DNA from: CAYWMP01 sp964459445
GTDB taxonomy: Bacteria > Desulfobacterota > DSM-4660 > Desulfatiglandales > HGW-15
Reading direction: 5' to 3'
Assembly (NCBI GenBank): GCA_964459445.1
Contig: CAYWMP010000168.1
Span: 1 to 12,998 of the forward strand
Length of the DNA stretch: 12,998 bases
In this document: in pieces, positions 11,575 to 12,998 of the stretch
How the letters are laid out: each line of letters begins with the position of its first letter
Position numbering within the stretch: position 1 is the stretch's first letter
The notes under the pieces: model-generated
What the model was told of the DNA's origin: nothing
The model's input: the letters and a program-made list of their open reading frames with translations, nothing else
The model's database searches: none
Program-made: the position numbers and the translations under genes

Positions 11575-12609
11575 TTGGAAACCAAAGACAAAAAACGAGA
11601 AATCCTGGATAAGGCCTTGGAGGGACTCCAGAAAGCAGCCAACCTAAAGGCTCAAATTCAGTATGGTAATTACGATTTCGACGCTATATTGCGAATTGGG
11701 TTGCACGAAATGGAATGGGATTTTGACGCAGAGGTTAAAAATAGAGTTACACCCGCCACCCTCGGTGTAATTGTCCAGCGATTACGAAAACTGCCGCAAA
11801 AAAGGCTTTTGGTTACGCAGTATGTAACACCTCAAATGGCAGATCGATTGAAGGAGATGGACATTCAATTCATAGATGCAGCAGGTAACGCCTACATTAA
11901 CGAGCCTCCATTATTCATATTCATCAAAGGGAATAAGCCGACTGATAGGCTCCGAACAGAGCGCCCAACACGTGCATTCCAGCCAAAGGGGCTACAAATC
12001 GTTTTTGTTCTATTATGCAATCCAGGTCTTGAAGCCGCACCATTTCGCAAAATTGCCGACATGGCGAATGCCGCATTGGGGACCGTTGGTTGGGTCATGC
12101 GAGACCTAAAGCAAATGGGATATTTGATCGATATGGGAAAACGTGGACGACGGTTAGTAAGAAAAAAAAATCTGCTAGATCGATGGGTGGCAACATATCC
12201 TGAACAACTGAGGCCAAAGAATAAGCTAGGAAACTATATGACCACTGATGAAGATTGGTGGAAGGATATGAAGCCAACAAAATTCGGAGCTTATTGGGGG
12301 GGGGATGTTGCGGCGGCCATTCTTACCAAATATCTAAAGCCTGAAGTGGTAACGATTTATATGGGTGAAACACCGGGAAAACTCGTTCTCTTCAATAGAC
12401 TCAGGAATGATCCCGCCGGAAACATTGAGATTCTCAAGACCTTTTGGAAATTTGAATATCCATGGCAAGATCGTCTTCCATTATATGAGGATTTGGTTCA
12501 CCCCATCCTCATTTATGCAGACTTGCTGCCAACTGGGAACGCAAGGAATATAGAAACGGCAGAGATCATCTATGAACGAGAGCTTACTCGATTTATCCGG
12601 GAAGACTGA
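11575..12609 (+). CDS. AbiEi-type antitoxin / winged-helix regulator (type IV toxin-antitoxin)
   Basis: A 344-residue protein resembling those annotated as type IV AbiEi-family antitoxins. These repress their operon and counter a nucleotidyltransferase toxin without direct binding. The central part (about 138-200) is a winged helix: QIVFVLLCNP, then APFRKIADMANAALGTVGWVMRDLKQMGYL, then a basic wing MGKRGRRLVRKK. The N-terminal third has FDAILRIG (35-42), WDFDAEVKNRVTPATLGV (48-65), RLLVTQYVTP (77-86) and IDAAGNAYI (100-108). The D36 / E53-x-K55 arrangement resembles a PD-(D/E)XK nuclease-like fold; this is inference. The C-terminal domain (about 225-344) holds YWGGDVAAAILTKYLKPEV and DLVHPILIYADLLPTGNARN. 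Translation starts at TTG (11575), 9 nt after AAGGGAG (11559-11565); a stop at 11557-11559 excludes a longer form. The toxin gene overlaps its end by 38 bases. Confidence 0.78.
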   Translation: METKDKKREILDKALEGLQKAANLKAQIQYGNYDFDAILRIGLHEMEWDFDAEVKNRVTPATLGVIVQRLRKLPQKRLLVTQYVTPQMADRLKEMDIQFIDAAGNAYINEPPLFIFIKGNKPTDRLRTERPTRAFQPKGLQIVFVLLCNPGLEAAPFRKIADMANAALGTVGWVMRDLKQMGYLIDMGKRGRRLVRKKNLLDRWVATYPEQLRPKNKLGNYMTTDEDWWKDMKPTKFGAYWGGDVAAAILTKYLKPEVVTIYMGETPGKLVLFNRLRNDPAGNIEILKTFWKFEYPWQDRLPLYEDLVHPILIYADLLPTGNARNIETAEIIYERELTRFIRED

Positions 12610-12998
12610 TAGGTATACAATAAAACTTTTTGAGATAATTGCTGAAGTGGCTGAATCGTTTAACGTTCACTTCTTTGTGGTCGGTGCAATGGCCCGAGAC
12701 ATCATCTTATCGCAAGGATATGGCATAGGAACTGGGCGAGCCACGCAGGATATTGATTTGGGCGTACAGGTATCGGACTGGGATAGCTATGAACGGCTTA
12801 GAGAAGGACTCATTGCAACCGGTAAATTTAGGCGCGACAAAAAACAAGCTCAAAGACTTGTGTACATGAAATCGTATCCGATGGACATAATCCCATTTGG
12901 AGCAATTGCAGAACCGGATGACTGTTTGTCTTGGCCACCGGAACATGACGCAAGAATGAGTACCCTTGGATTTGAGGAGGCATATCACAATTCGATTA
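12572..12998 (+). CDS. AbiEii-type nucleotidyltransferase toxin (3' end beyond window)
   Basis: 142 codons are visible, in a frame that remains open to the window edge. The protein is of the nucleotidyltransferase superfamily. VVGAMARDIIL (36-46) corresponds to the conserved G-x-x-RD block. ATQDIDLGVQV (57-67) provides the catalytic D60-x-D62, and MDIIPFG (104-110) the third aspartate, D105. AbiEii/AbiGii-type toxins use this fold to transfer nucleotides, for example to tRNA ends, and arrest growth. The ATG at 12572 is chosen because MNESLLDLSGKTDRYTIKLF gives a natural helical N-terminus. It lies inside the last 38 bases of the antitoxin gene in another frame, implying coupling. The C-terminal helical part is outside the window, so intactness is unknown. 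Confidence 0.8.
   Translation, partial: MNESLLDLSGKTDRYTIKLFEIIAEVAESFNVHFFVVGAMARDIILSQGYGIGTGRATQDIDLGVQVSDWDSYERLREGLIATGKFRRDKKQAQRLVYMKSYPMDIIPFGAIAEPDDCLSWPPEHDARMSTLGFEEAYHNSI

Noticed and set aside
11274..11642. Frames running through the N gap
   Set aside because: Their continuity depends on undetermined bases, and the flanking residues are low-complexity.

Overview
The window looks like a scaffold piece from a Gram-negative, free-living bacterium. It carries an LPS-type family 9 glycosyltransferase, a bacterial tilS, mostly purine-rich Shine-Dalgarno sites, and a prokaryotic-type (speH/speD) AdoMet decarboxylase. The protein style and the many intergenic palindromes suggest Desulfobacterota/Deltaproteobacteria, but this is inference; no rRNA or other taxonomic marker is present. 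A 100-base run of N at 11404-11503 shows that it is an assembly scaffold.

Layout: (1) 114-614 encodes a VOC-fold (glyoxalase/epimerase-like) protein. (2) 688-2571 is an accessory island with two unrelated VapBC-type toxin-antitoxin pairs, one with a ribbon-helix-helix antitoxin and one with a Phd/YefM antitoxin. They flank a decayed IS200/IS605-type Y1 transposase gene. Each pair has a visible sigma70-like promoter with an inverted repeat on or next to it. (3) 2919-5891 is a metabolic block: ilvE (branched-chain aminotransferase), mtnA (methylthioribose-1-phosphate isomerase) and speH (AdoMet decarboxylase). Together they suggest polyamine synthesis coupled to methylthioadenosine salvage, with IlvE possibly doing the final transamination to methionine. 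A 278-bp element bounded by inverted repeats lies between ilvE and mtnA, and a three-hairpin leader precedes speH. (4) 5892-6387 is a convergent intergenic region rich in palindromes and dispersed repeats.

(5) On the minus strand, 9702 to 6388 reads: a conserved-looking protein of unknown function, a GT9 glycosyltransferase whose start is coupled to it (stop and start 2 nt apart), a 376-bp intergenic stretch with four hairpins, and tilS. (6) 11072-9756 (minus) is a stand-alone AAA/DUF4143 ATPase. (7) 11073-11574 is AT-rich, holds the gap, and ends in a palindromic promoter/operator. (8) 11575-12998 is a type IV AbiE-like toxin-antitoxin pair: an AbiEi-type antitoxin, then an overlapping AbiEii-type nucleotidyltransferase cut by the window edge.

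The most distinctive signals are: the apparently leaderless RHH-antitoxin promoter with a 9/10 inverted repeat; the AbiEi-like gene with a palindromic promoter and a possible PD-(D/E)XK-like N-terminal domain; a dispersed repeat that supplies the last eight codons and stop of the glycosyltransferase; and several unexplained structured intergenic elements. No rRNA, tRNA or CRISPR array was seen, and no completely new system can be claimed from the sequence alone.
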